Assembly: GCF_015546995.1 (NCBI RefSeq)
Contig: NZ_JADMUH010000008.1
Location: 1 to 64,000, forward strand
Origin: Streptococcus infantis
Lineage (GTDB): Bacteria > Bacillota > Bacilli > Lactobacillales > Streptococcaceae
Direction of reading: 5' to 3'
DNA: 64,000 nucleotides
Shown piece by piece: positions 18,862 through 27,739 of the stretch. A program made the position numbers and the translations under genes. The notes beneath the pieces were generated by a model. It was not told where the DNA came from, did not search any database, and saw only the letters and a program-made list of their open reading frames with translations. Each line of letters begins with the position of its first letter. The first letter of the stretch is position 1.

Positions 18862-19494
18862 ATGAAAAAAGTACTTTGTATCATTTATCCTAATTTTTCT
18901 CTTTATGAGATAACCACTTTAACGAGTACTTTAGCTCTGTCTTTTGATATCACGATTGATTATGTCGCTTCAGATCATTCGATAGTGGTCTCTGAGGATG
19001 GTTTGCTCTGTCAACCGACGAAAACATTGGATCAAATCCGTATAGAAGAGTATTCTTGTGTGATTTTGCCAGGAATGGTAAATATAGGTCCTGCTCTACT
19101 AGATGAGAAATTGATCTCGTTTTTGAGAGGTCTTGATGAGCAAGATATCCTAATTACAGCCATTTCTTCAGCGCCTCTTTTATTAGCGAAGGCAGGTCTG
19201 TTGAAGGACACGAAATTTACAGGTGGAATTTGGCAAAACTTCTTTGACTATTTTGAATTTCTTCCACGTGAGAATTTCCAACCGAAAGTTCTTGTGCAAG
19301 ATAAACAAATCATTACGGCTATCGGTTTTGCACATCAAGAGTTTGCAAGAAAAGTGATTCTAAGTTTAGGGCTGGCAGAGAATACGGACAACTATTTTAA
19401 AGAACAAAACGAGTATGTAGAAGAGGATTTGATATTTACTCTATCAGATGAAGAGTTTGATCAAGTGAAGCAGAGTATAGAAAACAGCCTCTAA
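18862..19494 (+). CDS. DJ-1/PfpI (ThiJ) family protein
   Basis: 210 aa. A class I glutamine amidotransferase-like fold is indicated by KKVLCIIYPNFSLYEITTL at the start, VILPGMVNIGP near residue 70 and ITAISSAPLLLAKAGLL near 100. In many DJ-1 proteins the elbow carries Cys; here it reads ISSAP, with Ser at that place, so the usual nucleophilic Cys is absent. Function is unknown. The start is uncertain: an ATG at 18853 abuts AGAGG, whereas the ATG at 18862 has better spacing. The gene lies between dnaK and dnaJ and is flanked by inverted hairpin repeats. Confidence 0.8.
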   Translation: MKKVLCIIYPNFSLYEITTLTSTLALSFDITIDYVASDHSIVVSEDGLLCQPTKTLDQIRIEEYSCVILPGMVNIGPALLDEKLISFLRGLDEQDILITAISSAPLLLAKAGLLKDTKFTGGIWQNFFDYFEFLPRENFQPKVLVQDKQIITAIGFAHQEFARKVILSLGLAENTDNYFKEQNEYVEEDLIFTLSDEEFDQVKQSIENSL

Positions 19495-19607
19495 AGTTTT
19501 ACATGAAAATTATAGAAAGGAACAAAGAGTGTTCGGGGAATTGAACTCGAGCTCTGAAGTTTCTTACTCAATATAAAAGAAAGGAACTGAACCCGACCTA
19601 AATTCTC

Positions 19608-19664
19608 GGAAAAAAGATAAATCTGTCTAGGAGCATCGCTCCTGCGTCAGATTTCCTATTTTTC
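19608..19664. repeat. Hairpin repeat copy B (inverted relative to 18643-18700)
   Basis: The reverse complement matches copy A in its outer blocks (AAATAGGAAATCTGACGCAG; AGATTTATCTTTTTTCC). The inner stem is different but again self-complementary (AGGAGC-ATC-GCTCCT on the plus strand), which is a compensated change and argues that the hairpin matters. It lies about 30 bp before dnaJ. Confidence 0.75.
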
Positions 19665-19693
19665 AGTCGAATTTTACGGTCTTGGTATCTTAA

Positions 19694-20830
19694 ATGAACA
19701 ATACTGAATTTTATGACCGTTTGGGCGTTTCAAAGAATGCATCTCAAGATGAGATCAAGAAAGCCTATCGGAAATTATCTAAAAAATATCACCCAGATAT
19801 CAATAAAGAACCTGGTGCTGAGGAAAAGTACAAGGAAGTTCAAGAAGCTTATGAGACTTTAAGTGACGAACAAAAGCGGGCGGCTTATGACCAATATGGT
19901 GCGGCTGGAGCCAACGGTGGCTTTGGTGGTGCAGGCGGTTTCGGTGGCTTCGATGGTGCAGGTGGTTTTGGTGGATTTGAAGATATCTTCTCAAGTTTTT
20001 TCGGCGGAGGCGGTTCTTCTCGCAATCCAAACGCTCCTCGTCAAGGTGATGACCTCCAGTATCGCGTCAATTTGACTTTTGAAGAAGCCATCTTTGGTAC
20101 TGAAAAAGAAGTCAAATACAATCGTGAATCAAGCTGTCGTACTTGTAACGGATCAGGTGCTAAGCCTGGAACAAGTCCAGTTACTTGTGGACGCTGTCAC
20201 GGTTCTGGTGTTATCAATGTCGATACTCAAACACCGCTTGGTATGATGCGTCGTCAAGTAACCTGTGATGTCTGTCATGGTCGCGGAAAAGAAATCAAAG
20301 ATCCATGTACAACATGTCATGGAACAGGTCATGAAAAACAAGCCCACAGTGTCCATGTGAAAATTCCAGCAGGTGTTGAAACTGGTCAACAAATTCGTCT
20401 AGCTGGTCAAGGGGAGGCAGGCTTTAACGGTGGTCCTTATGGAGACTTGTATGTAGTAGTTTCTGTAGAAGCAAGCGATAAATTTGAACGTGAAGGAACA
20501 ACTATTTTCTACAAGTTAAATCTCAATATTGTCCAAGCAGCCCTTGGAGATACAGTAGATATTCCAACAGTTCATGGGGATGTTGAATTGGTGATTCCAG
20601 AGGGAACTCAAACCGGTAAACGATTCCGTTTGCGTGGTAAGGGTGCGCCAAGTCTTCGTGGTGGTGCTGTTGGTGACCAATACGTCACTGTTAATGTCGT
20701 GACTCCAACAGGCTTGAACGAACGACAAAAAGCAGCCTTGAAAGAATTCGCAGCTGCAGGTGATTTGAAAGTCAATCCAAAGAAAAAAGGCTTCTTTGAC
20801 CATATAAAAGATGCCTTTGAGGGTGAATAA
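19694..20830 (+). CDS. dnaJ: Chaperone DnaJ (Hsp40)
   Basis: 378 aa. J domain with HPD at 33-35, Gly/Phe-rich region (about 72-105), four zinc-binding CxxCxGxG repeats ([32 protein letters not shown]; about 145-215) and the C-terminal substrate-binding domains. It stimulates the DnaK ATPase. The start matches the family, but no Shine-Dalgarno sequence precedes it (CGGTCTTGGTATCTTAA). There is no CIRCE directly upstream, so heat-shock control would require read-through from dnaK past the DJ-1 gene. Confidence 0.96.
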   Translation: MNNTEFYDRLGVSKNASQDEIKKAYRKLSKKYHPDINKEPGAEEKYKEVQEAYETLSDEQKRAAYDQYGAAGANGGFGGAGGFGGFDGAGGFGGFEDIFSSFFGGGGSSRNPNAPRQGDDLQYRVNLTFEEAIFGTEKEVKYNRESSCRTCNGSGAKPGTSPVTCGRCHGSGVINVDTQTPLGMMRRQVTCDVCHGRGKEIKDPCTTCHGTGHEKQAHSVHVKIPAGVETGQQIRLAGQGEAGFNGGPYGDLYVVVSVEASDKFEREGTTIFYKLNLNIVQAALGDTVDIPTVHGDVELVIPEGTQTGKRFRLRGKGAPSLRGGAVGDQYVTVNVVTPTGLNERQKAALKEFAAAGDLKVNPKKKGFFDHIKDAFEGE

Positions 20831-20833
20831 AAC

Positions 20834-20856
20834 AAAAGAGCCATAAGGCTCTTTTT
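20834..20856. terminator. Bidirectional terminator between dnaJ and the convergent gene
   Basis: AAAAGAGCC / GGCTCTTTT stem with ATAA loop; T-run on the plus strand and a short one on the minus strand. Confidence 0.88.
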
Positions 20857-20899
20857 TGTTTGTAGTTAGTATCGGAGAAAAGATTCTCTGACTGATCTG

Positions 20900-21541
20900 C
20901 TATTGATATTTTTGAATGAGCAAGCCGGCTTTATCCATTTCCTGGATCAGTTGCTTGATTTCCGCTTCTTTGCCAGGTTTCACAGTTACGGTATCAATGT
21001 GCTTAATCGCCGAATTATCCTGAATATCTACCAAGGTCAACGCTTTTTCATAGAATGCGACACCCTTTTTTAGGCTCTCCTGATCCTTCCAATATAGAAT
21101 TGAGTAATTAGGATTTGGTTTCTTTCCGATTCCTTGTAAGTAATTCCTACTTTCCTCCTCTAAAAATTGTATTAAACCATGATTGAATAAGTTATCTTCT
21201 ACTGAGTGATAGGAGATATCTCCTGTGTTTAAGACATAGACTTTGAGTCGGTTTTTAGTGAGGTTAGGACTTTCCTTAAGGACAGGGTGGCTATTGATGA
21301 CCTCATCTGAGAAAGTCACATAAAAATCCAAGCCTCCCCCCTCGTATTGATAGTGTCCGTTTGATTCAACTTTCTCAGGAGGCAGGTCAAGGGAGATAAA
21401 GATTTGTTTTAAGGTTTCATTTCCTTCTCGAATGTCACTTGATGAGGCCTTGAAAAGATTGGCCACAAGTAGAAATGCTAGGGTTACAAAAAGACAGAAG
21501 CAACCAGAAATAATCAAGATGACTTTTAAAAATGGTTTCAT
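20900..21541 (-). CDS. Membrane-anchored protein of unknown function
   Basis: 213 aa. One N-terminal hydrophobic helix (about residues 7-30) with a Cys (SGCFC) inside, then a soluble, probably extracellular domain. I do not recognise the family. GGGAGG upstream supports the start. It is the last of three minus-strand genes starting with the HIT hydrolase; a 72-nt gap separates it from the second. Confidence 0.7.
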   Translation of the reverse strand: MKPFLKVILIISGCFCLFVTLAFLLVANLFKASSSDIREGNETLKQIFISLDLPPEKVESNGHYQYEGGGLDFYVTFSDEVINSHPVLKESPNLTKNRLKVYVLNTGDISYHSVEDNLFNHGLIQFLEEESRNYLQGIGKKPNPNYSILYWKDQESLKKGVAFYEKALTLVDIQDNSAIKHIDTVTVKPGKEAEIKQLIQEMDKAGLLIQKYQ

Positions 21542-21613
21542 GTTTAGTCCCTCCCGAGCTGGTAATCCAAGATGGATTTAAGGGGATATAAGGAAAGTTG
21601 GATGCTTTCTTTT

Positions 21614-21901
21614 TTAGTTTTCTTCAGTTTCTCGTAGTTCTTTTATCACAGCAAGTCTTGCTTGGAAGTCTTTCTCTAAGGCTTTAAATTTGTAAGTGAG
21701 GTCTTCTTGATACTCCTTGATGACTTCTTTTTGTTGATTGATAATTTGTAAGCTATTTTGGATAACATCTAAATCACCTTTGATTGCTTCAACGCGATCA
21801 GTTGTATCTATAACTTCTTCAGTGATAACTTCACGATTTTTAACGAGGAGGTAAGATCCGACTGCTGATCCAGCAAAAAGTAGCAAATTTGATAGTTTCA
21901 T
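21614..21901 (-). CDS. Small membrane-anchored coiled-coil protein
   Basis: 95 aa. A short hydrophobic N-terminus (about residues 4-20, LLLFAGSAVGSYLLV) is followed by a charged helix with coiled-coil character through the C-terminus (YQEDLTYKFKALEKDF). The plan resembles YtxH-like small proteins but no specific family is claimed. AAGGAG precedes the ATG. It lies 9 nt after the HIT gene, so the two are co-transcribed. Confidence 0.75.
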   Translation of the reverse strand: MKLSNLLLFAGSAVGSYLLVKNREVITEEVIDTTDRVEAIKGDLDVIQNSLQIINQQKEVIKEYQEDLTYKFKALEKDFQARLAVIKELRETEEN

Positions 21902-21910
21902 AGGAACTCC

Positions 21911-22321
21911 TTAAGCGTTTTTGATCATTTCAGCGACTTGGGCAAGTTTGTCAAAGTCAGGTTCATGGGCAACAAAGTCGATTTTTAGGTCATCCTCGGC
22001 ACCATAACGAGGAACGAGGTGGACATGGGTATGGAAAACGGTTTGTCCAGCTACCTCTTCGCAGTTGGCGATGATATTCATGCCTTCAGCTTGGGTAGCC
22101 TTCATGACCTTTTGAGCAATAACCGGAATCTTTGCAAAGAGTTGGCTAGCGCTCGTCGCATCCATTTCCAAAAGGTTGCGATAGTGTTCTTTAGGTACGA
22201 CTAAGGTATGACCAGGTGTTACTTGAGAAATATCAAGGAAGGCAAGAACCTGTTCATCCTCATAAACTTTGGCTGCAGGGATTTCTCCTGCTAAAATCTT
22301 ACAAAAAATACAATCTGACAT
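21911..22321 (-). CDS. hit: HIT-family hydrolase
   Basis: 136 aa. Zinc-type N-terminus (DCIFCKI), and the histidine triad HTHVHLVPRY (pattern H-x-H-x-H-x-x) near residues 98-107. HIT proteins hydrolyse nucleoside 5'-phosphoramidates or dinucleotides; the physiological substrate here is unknown. An in-frame GTG 9 nt upstream is possible, but AGAGGTGG is spaced for the ATG at 22321. It is divergent from the ecsA-like gene. Confidence 0.92.
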   Translation of the reverse strand: MSDCIFCKILAGEIPAAKVYEDEQVLAFLDISQVTPGHTLVVPKEHYRNLLEMDATSASQLFAKIPVIAQKVMKATQAEGMNIIANCEEVAGQTVFHTHVHLVPRYGAEDDLKIDFVAHEPDFDKLAQVAEMIKNA

Positions 22322-22348
22322 AAAAACCACCTCTAGTGTATTGAATTT

Positions 22349-22357
22349 TGATATAAT
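22349..22357 (+). promoter_or_regulatory. Promoter of the ecsAB-like genes
   Basis: TGATATAAT (extended -10) 31 nt before the ecsA start; no good -35 box. The two divergent start regions nearly overlap. Confidence 0.5.
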
Positions 22358-22365
22358 ATAGCTAC

Positions 22366-22374
22366 ATTATACCA
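22366..22374 (-). promoter_or_regulatory. Promoter of the HIT operon
   Basis: The minus strand reads TGGTATAAT (extended -10), about 45 nt before the HIT start. It is interleaved with the plus-strand promoter at 22349-22357. Confidence 0.65.
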
Positions 22375-22388
22375 GATTCGGAGAAAAT

Positions 22389-23120
22389 ATGTTAGAAATT
22401 AAAAACCTGACAGGAGGCTATGTTCATGTCCCTGTCTTGAAAGATGTGTCCTTTACAGTTGAAAGCGGACAGTTAGTTGGTTTGATTGGTTTGAATGGTG
22501 CAGGAAAATCAACGACTATCAATGAGATTATTGGTCTTTTGACGCCATATAGTGGGGAGATTAAGATTGACGGATTGACTCTAGGAGAGGATGCTACGAG
22601 CTATCGCAAGAAAATTGGTTATATCCCTGAAACTCCTAGCTTGTATGAAGAATTGACTCTCAGAGAGCATATTGAGACGGTTGCTATGGCCTATGGTATC
22701 GAGCAAAATATCGCTTTTGAACGTATAGAACCACTTTTAAAAATGTTCCGTTTGGATCAAAAATTGGATTGGTTTCCAGTTCATTTTTCCAAAGGGATGA
22801 AGCAAAAGGTTATGATTATCTGTGCCTTTGTCGTGGATCCTAGTCTCTTTATCGTAGACGAACCTTTCCTTGGTCTTGATCCTTTGGCGATTTCAGATTT
22901 GATTCAACTTCTAGAAGCGGAAAAGAAAAAAGGAAAATCTATCCTTATGAGTACCCACGTTCTTGATTCTGCTGAAAAGATGTGTGACTCTTTTGTCATT
23001 CTTCACAAAGGTCAAGTAAGAGCCAAAGGAAATCTCCAACAACTCCGAGAAGCCTTTGATATGCCAGAAGCAAGCCTCAATGATATCTATTTGGCTCTGA
23101 CCAAAGAGGAGGAGCTATGA
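22389..23120 (+). CDS. ecsA: ABC transporter ATP-binding protein, EcsA-like
   Basis: 243 aa. Walker A GLNGAGKST near residue 36, signature region HFSKGMKQKVMI near 136, Walker B LFIVDEPFLGLDP near 155, switch His in STHVLD. The sequence fits EcsA, the ATPase of an exporter with pleiotropic effects on secretion and membrane proteases in Bacillus. It overlaps its permease gene by 4 nt. In pneumococcus the same pair follows hit. Confidence 0.9.
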   Translation: MLEIKNLTGGYVHVPVLKDVSFTVESGQLVGLIGLNGAGKSTTINEIIGLLTPYSGEIKIDGLTLGEDATSYRKKIGYIPETPSLYEELTLREHIETVAMAYGIEQNIAFERIEPLLKMFRLDQKLDWFPVHFSKGMKQKVMIICAFVVDPSLFIVDEPFLGLDPLAISDLIQLLEAEKKKGKSILMSTHVLDSAEKMCDSFVILHKGQVRAKGNLQQLREAFDMPEASLNDIYLALTKEEEL

Positions 23121-24166
23121 AGGACTTGTTTTTAAAACGAAAGCAGGAATTTCGTAAGGAATGCTTGGGCTATCTCCGTTATGTGCTCAATGATCATTTT
23201 GTCTTATTTTTGTTGGTGTTGTTAGGATTTTTGGCCTACCAGTACAACCAGTTGCTCCAACACTTTCCTGAGAATCATTTCCCAATCCTAATTTTGATTG
23301 GGCTTATATCTATTTTACTTTTGCTTTGGGGTGGTATTGCGACCTATCTAGAAGCGCCTGACAAACTATTTCTTTTAGTTGCTGAAGAAGAAGTGAGAGA
23401 ACACATTCAGAAGCAAAGTCTGATTTCTTTCATCTTTTGGGTCAGTGTACAGACTCTCTTTTTGCTCCTGTTTGCGCCTTTATTCTTAGCCATGGGTCTT
23501 GGTTTGCCGATTTTTGGAGTCTATCTCCTTGTCTTGGGAATAGTAAAATATGTGATTTTTCGCCAAAAGTCTAGCAACTTTTTCCTTGGAAATGGACTTG
23601 ACTGGGATTATGTCATTGCACAAGAAAGTAAACGGAAGCAGTTCTTGCTTCGATTCTTTGCCCTCTTTACACAGGTCAGGGGAATTTCAAATAGTGTTAA
23701 GCGCCGAGCTTATCTGGACTTTATTCTCAAGGGAGTTCAGAAAGTACCAGGGGAAATCTGGCAGAACCTCTATCTTCGTTCCTATCTTAGAAATGGAGAT
23801 TTATTCGCCCTTAGTCTGCGACTCATAATCCTATCTTTGACCGCTATCATCTTCATTGAGCAATCTTGGATTGCAGTCGCAATTGTAATTTTATTCAATT
23901 ATCTTTTGTTATTCCAGCTTCTAGCCCTCTATCATGCCTTTGACTATCAATATTTGACGCAATTATTCCCAGTAGGTAAGGGGCAAAAAGAGAAAGGCTT
24001 GAAGAAAATTTTGAGAGCGATTGGGGTTTTTGTATTAATCTTGGAAAGTCTCATAGGATTGCTTATTTTTAAGGACAAAATTCTTGTTCTAGCACTTGTG
24101 GGAGCAAGTCTTGTCTTGCAATTTCTTTATTTGCCGTATCAACTGAGAAGATTGGTTGACGAATAG
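23117..24166 (+). CDS. ecsB: ABC transporter permease, EcsB-like
   Basis: 349 aa polytopic protein with six to eight hydrophobic helices. It starts LFLKRKQEFRKECLGYLRYVLNDHFVLF, quoted here only by its ends (LFLKRK...HFVLF), which is characteristic of EcsB. It overlaps the ATPase gene (ATGA), so the two form one transporter. Substrate unknown. Confidence 0.87.
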   Translation: MKDLFLKRKQEFRKECLGYLRYVLNDHFVLFLLVLLGFLAYQYNQLLQHFPENHFPILILIGLISILLLLWGGIATYLEAPDKLFLLVAEEEVREHIQKQSLISFIFWVSVQTLFLLLFAPLFLAMGLGLPIFGVYLLVLGIVKYVIFRQKSSNFFLGNGLDWDYVIAQESKRKQFLLRFFALFTQVRGISNSVKRRAYLDFILKGVQKVPGEIWQNLYLRSYLRNGDLFALSLRLIILSLTAIIFIEQSWIAVAIVILFNYLLLFQLLALYHAFDYQYLTQLFPVGKGQKEKGLKKILRAIGVFVLILESLIGLLIFKDKILVLALVGASLVLQFLYLPYQLRRLVDE

Positions 24167-24184
24167 CATAAAAATTAGTAGAAT
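24156..24184 (+). promoter_or_regulatory. Promoter of ccrZ-trmB
   Basis: TTGACG (24156-24161, inside the ecsB 3' end), 17-bp spacer, TAGAAT (24179-24184). Confidence 0.65.
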
Positions 24185-24213
24185 AATAAGGAAACTTTAT
24201 TCGGAGGAAAGAA

Positions 24214-25008
24214 ATGGACTTGGGTGATATTGAGCTAACGCTAACCCCGATATCTGGGAAGAGCGGAAAAGCTTATATGGGAAGTTATCCTGATGGAAAA
24301 CGTGTTTTTATAAAAATGAATACTTCTCCAATCCTGCCTGGTTTAGCTAGAGAGCAAATTGCACCACAATTGCTCTGGAGCCGTCGTTTACCAGATGGCC
24401 GTGATATGTCCGCTCAGGAATGGTTGACAGGAAAAATTTTGACGCCAAGTGATATGAACCGTAAACAAATTATCGATATTTTGACACGTTTACACTGTTC
24501 ACGTCCCTTAATGACCCAGTTGACACGATTGGGATATGCAATGGAAACACCTTCGGATTTACTTCAGTCATGGGTAAACAAGGCTCCGGATGCTTTAAAA
24601 AACAACCAGTATCTACGTATGGTTTTAGGTGATTTGCGTGAGAATCTTCCTGGCTTTAGGGAAGACTATGCAACCATAGTCCATGGGGATGTTCGTCATA
24701 GCAACTGGTTTGAGACAGAGAGTGGCTTGATTTATTTAGTAGATTGGGATTCTGTTCGCTTGACTGATCGTATGTTTGATGTGGCCTATCTGCTCTGTCA
24801 CTATATTCCAGAGTATCAGTGGCAAGAATGGCTAACTAATTATGGCTATAAGTATAATCAAACTGTCTTGAATAAGTTATATTGGTATGCTCAACTGTCA
24901 TTTTTGAGCCTCATTACCAAATACTATGAAAATCAAGATTTGGATAATGTAAATCGGGAAATCTATGCTTTGCGTAGCTTCCGAGATAAGTATGGAAAGA
25001 AAAAATGA
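24214..25008 (+). CDS. ccrZ: Cell cycle regulator CcrZ (choline-kinase-like phosphotransferase)
   Basis: 264 aa aminoglycoside/choline kinase fold. Lys34 (RVFIKMN) is the probable ATP-binding Lys. The catalytic loop HGDVRHSNW places His157, Asp159 and Asn164; the metal site VDWDS has Asp177. In pneumococcus CcrZ links FtsZ-based division to DnaA-dependent replication initiation and phosphorylates ribose-type substrates; this is literature knowledge. Close sequence match and position before trmB support the call. CGGAGGA precedes the ATG. It overlaps trmB by 4 nt. Confidence 0.93.
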   Translation: MDLGDIELTLTPISGKSGKAYMGSYPDGKRVFIKMNTSPILPGLAREQIAPQLLWSRRLPDGRDMSAQEWLTGKILTPSDMNRKQIIDILTRLHCSRPLMTQLTRLGYAMETPSDLLQSWVNKAPDALKNNQYLRMVLGDLRENLPGFREDYATIVHGDVRHSNWFETESGLIYLVDWDSVRLTDRMFDVAYLLCHYIPEYQWQEWLTNYGYKYNQTVLNKLYWYAQLSFLSLITKYYENQDLDNVNREIYALRSFRDKYGKKK

Positions 25009-25640
25009 GAGTTAGAAATCGTAAAGGGGCAACAGAACTGTTAGAGGCTAATCCGCAGTATGTTGTCTTAAACCCCGCAGAAGCTAAAGGAAAGTGGCGA
25101 GATTTGTTTGGCAATGACAATCCAATCCATGTAGAGGTTGGTAGCGGCAAGGGTGCTTTCGTAACAGGAATGGCCAAACAAAATCCTGGCATCAACTATA
25201 TCGGGATTGATATTCAGAAATCTGTATTAAGCTATGCCTTAGACAAGGTCTTAGAAGTTGGAGTTCCCAACATCAAACTTCTATGGGTTGATGGTTCAGA
25301 ATTGACCAATTATTTTGAAGATGGTGAAATTGATCGCTTGTATTTGAATTTCTCGGATCCATGGCCTAAAAAACGCCATGAGAAGCGTCGTTTGACTTAT
25401 AAGAGCTTCTTGGATACTTTCAAACGAATCTTACCTGAACACGGTGAAATTCATTTCAAGACAGATAATCGTGGCTTGTTTGAATATAGCTTAGTGAGCT
25501 TTTCACAATATGGCATGAAACTCAATGGTGTTTGGCTAGATTTACATGCTAGCGACTTTGAAGGAAATGTCATGACTGAGTATGAACAAAAGTTCTCAAG
25601 CAAAGGTCAAGTCATCTACCGAGTTGAAGCAGAATTTTAA
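25005..25640 (+). CDS. trmB: tRNA (guanine46-N7)-methyltransferase
   Basis: 211 aa. SAM-binding [15 protein letters not shown] near residue 44, then the TrmB signature [15 protein letters not shown] near 117 and [13 protein letters not shown] near 150. It makes m7G46 in tRNA. The ATG overlaps the ccrZ stop (ATGA), so the pair is translationally coupled. Confidence 0.96.
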   Translation: MRVRNRKGATELLEANPQYVVLNPAEAKGKWRDLFGNDNPIHVEVGSGKGAFVTGMAKQNPGINYIGIDIQKSVLSYALDKVLEVGVPNIKLLWVDGSELTNYFEDGEIDRLYLNFSDPWPKKRHEKRRLTYKSFLDTFKRILPEHGEIHFKTDNRGLFEYSLVSFSQYGMKLNGVWLDLHASDFEGNVMTEYEQKFSSKGQVIYRVEAEF

Positions 25641-25677
25641 GAAAAAGCTTGAAATCAGGCTATTTGAGAGCTTATGC

Positions 25678-25706
25678 TTTACATTAGTACTAAAAAGTGC
25701 TATACT
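25678..25706 (+). promoter_or_regulatory. Promoter of the rimP-nusA-infB operon
   Basis: TTTACA (25678-25683), 17-bp spacer, TATACT (25701-25706). Confidence 0.8.
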
Positions 25707-25727
25707 ATTATCAAGAATATAAGAAAG

Positions 25728-25753
25728 AGAGGCGGGGAGATATCTTCGCCTCT
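25728..25753 (+). other. Leader hairpin before rimP
   Basis: AGAGGCG / CGCCTCT, perfect 7-bp stem with a 12-nt loop containing AGATATCT. No T-run follows, so it is not a terminator. It lies in the 5' leader 8 nt before the GAGGAGG sequence of rimP and could affect translation or be a NusA contact. Confidence 0.6.
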
Positions 25754-25766
25754 TGCTTATGAGGAG

Positions 25767-26246
25767 GTGGACGCAATCGCAACGATCGTTGAATTAGTCA
25801 GAGAAGTCGTAGAACCTGTTATTGAAGCTCCTTTTGAACTCGTAGATATCGAGTACGGAAAGATTGGCAGTGACATGATTCTTAGTATTTTTGTAGACAA
25901 GCCTGAAGGAATCACCTTGAATGATACGGCAGACTTGACTGAAATTATCAGTCCTGTCCTAGATACTATCAAACCGGATCCCTTCCCAGAACAATATTTC
26001 CTAGAAATTACAAGCCCAGGATTGGAGCGTCCTTTGAAAACCAAGGAAGCAGTCGCTGGAGCGGTTGGGAAATACATCCATGTCGGGCTCTATCAAGCCA
26101 TTGATAAGCAAAAGGTTTTTGAAGGAACCTTGTTGTCCTTTGAAGAGGATGAGTTGACTATGGAATATATGGATAAAACTCGCAAGAAAACAGTCCAAAT
26201 TCCATATAACTTGGTATCAAAAGCACGTTTAGCAGTAAAATTATAG
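25767..26246 (+). CDS. rimP: Ribosome maturation factor RimP
   Basis: About 159 aa. N-terminal domain with [19 protein letters not shown] and [12 protein letters not shown], and an SH3-like C-terminal domain ([17 protein letters not shown]). It is needed for 30S subunit maturation. The frame extends upstream to 25674, but that region contains the promoter, so translation must begin near the GTG at 25767 (GTG-GAC-GCA). The GAGGAGG sequence overlaps this GTG, an odd spacing; see findings. Confidence 0.9.
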   Translation: MDAIATIVELVREVVEPVIEAPFELVDIEYGKIGSDMILSIFVDKPEGITLNDTADLTEIISPVLDTIKPDPFPEQYFLEITSPGLERPLKTKEAVAGAVGKYIHVGLYQAIDKQKVFEGTLLSFEEDELTMEYMDKTRKKTVQIPYNLVSKARLAVKL

Positions 26247-26259
26247 AAAGAAAGGATAG

Positions 26260-26277
26260 CTTTTGAGAATTCAAAAG
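26260..26277 (+). other. Hairpin between ribosome-binding site and start of nusA
   Basis: CTTTTGA-GAAT-TCAAAAG, perfect 7-bp stem with a 4-nt loop. AAAGGA lies just upstream (26251-26256) and the nusA ATG 10 nt downstream. Confidence 0.65.
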
Positions 26278-26287
26278 TAAAAAGAAC

Positions 26288-27424
26288 ATGAGTAAAGAAA
26301 TGCTAGAGGCCTTCCGCATTTTGGAAGAAGACAAGGGAATCAAGAAAGAAGATATCATCGACGCAGTAGTAGAATCACTTCGTTCTGCTTACCGTAGACG
26401 CTATGGTCAATCAGATAGTGTAGCTATTGATTTCAACGAAAAGACAGGGGACTTTACTGTCTATACTGTTCGTGAAGTTGTTGATGAAGTATTTGATAGC
26501 CGTTTGGAAATCAGTTTAAAAGATGCCCTTGCTATTAATTCAGCCTATGAGCTTGGTGACAAAATCAAATTTGAAGAAGCACCAGGAGAGTTTGGTCGTG
26601 TAGCAGCCCAATCTGCTAAACAAACAATCATGGAAAAAATGCGTAAGCAAACACGTGCCATTACCTACAATACATACAAAGAGCATGAACAAGAAATCAT
26701 GTCAGGTACAGTAGAACGTTTTGACAACCGCTTCATTTATGTCAATCTTGGCAGCATCGAAGCCCAATTGTCTAAACAAGACCAAATTCCTGGAGAAGTT
26801 TTTGCTTCTCATGACCGTATTGAAGTCTATGTCTACAAAGTGGAAGACAACCCTCGTGGAGTTAACGTTTTTGTAAGTCGTAGCCATCCAGAAATGATCA
26901 AGCGTTTGATGGAACAAGAAATTCCAGAAGTGTACGATGGAACTGTTGAAATCATGAGCGTAGCCCGTGAAGCAGGTGACCGTACAAAGGTTGCTGTTCG
27001 TAGTCACAATCCTAACGTGGATGCTATCGGAACAATCGTTGGACGTGGTGGAGCGAACATCAAGAAAATCACTAGCAAATTCCACCCAGCTCGCTACGAT
27101 GCTAAGAGTGACCGCATGGTACCGGTAGAAGAAAACATCGACGTTATCGAGTGGGTAGCAGATCCAGCTGAGTTTATTTACAATGCTATTGCTCCTGCTG
27201 AAGTTGACCAAGTTATCTTTGATGAAAATGACAGCAAACGTGCCTTAGTCGTTGTGCCAGATAACAAACTATCTCTTGCAATCGGTCGTCGTGGACAAAA
27301 TGTTCGCTTAGCAGCACATTTGACTGGTTACCGTATCGATATCAAGTCTGCAAGTGAATTTGAAGCTATGGAAGAAGCAGGTCAAGTGGATTACGCTGAA
27401 ACAGACGAATTGACTAAAGAATAA
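26288..27424 (+). CDS. nusA: Transcription termination/antitermination factor NusA
   Basis: 378 aa, the short Firmicutes form without C-terminal acidic repeats. An N-terminal RNA polymerase-binding domain (about 1-130) is followed by S1 (about 135-200), then KH1 and KH2 ([14 protein letters not shown] near 247; [14 protein letters not shown] near 330). It modulates pausing, termination and antitermination. No Shine-Dalgarno sequence sits at the normal distance; a hairpin separates AAAGGA from the ATG. Confidence 0.96.
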   Translation: MSKEMLEAFRILEEDKGIKKEDIIDAVVESLRSAYRRRYGQSDSVAIDFNEKTGDFTVYTVREVVDEVFDSRLEISLKDALAINSAYELGDKIKFEEAPGEFGRVAAQSAKQTIMEKMRKQTRAITYNTYKEHEQEIMSGTVERFDNRFIYVNLGSIEAQLSKQDQIPGEVFASHDRIEVYVYKVEDNPRGVNVFVSRSHPEMIKRLMEQEIPEVYDGTVEIMSVAREAGDRTKVAVRSHNPNVDAIGTIVGRGGANIKKITSKFHPARYDAKSDRMVPVEENIDVIEWVADPAEFIYNAIAPAEVDQVIFDENDSKRALVVVPDNKLSLAIGRRGQNVRLAAHLTGYRIDIKSASEFEAMEEAGQVDYAETDELTKE

Positions 27425-27445
27425 GATCTGCTAGAGGAGGGAAAG

Positions 27446-27739
27446 ATGAAAACAAGAAAAATCCCTTTGCGCAAGTCTGTTGTTTCCAACGATGTGATTG
27501 ATAAGCGAGATTTACTTCGTATTGTCAAGAATAAAGAAGGTGAGGTCTTTATCGATCCGACAGGCAAGGCTAATGGCCGGGGCGCTTATATCAAGCTAGA
27601 CAATGCAGAAGCCCTAGAGGCTAAAAAGAAAAAAGTCTTTAACCGTAGCTTTAATATGGAAGTTGAAGAAAGCTTTTATGACGAGTTGATCGCCTATGTT
27701 GATCACAAAGTAAAAAGAAGAGAGTTAGGACTTGAATAA
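27446..27739 (+). CDS. rnpM: RNase P modulator RnpM (YlxR)
   Basis: 97 aa. YlxR fold: IPLRKSVVSNDVIDKRDLLRIV at the start (given in two pieces: IPLRKSV and DKRDLLRIV), GEVFIDPTGKANGRGAYI, and basic helices at the end. The usual CxxC-type first motif is replaced by SVVSND. Recent work calls the family RnpM, an RNA-binding modulator of RNase P. AGAGGAGG precedes the ATG; it sits in the nusA operon as usual. Confidence 0.92.
   Translation: MKTRKIPLRKSVVSNDVIDKRDLLRIVKNKEGEVFIDPTGKANGRGAYIKLDNAEALEAKKKKVFNRSFNMEVEESFYDELIAYVDHKVKRRELGLE

Noticed and set aside
25674-25766. N-terminal extension of RimP
   Set aside because: The region contains a good promoter whose start site lies downstream of the proposed ATG.
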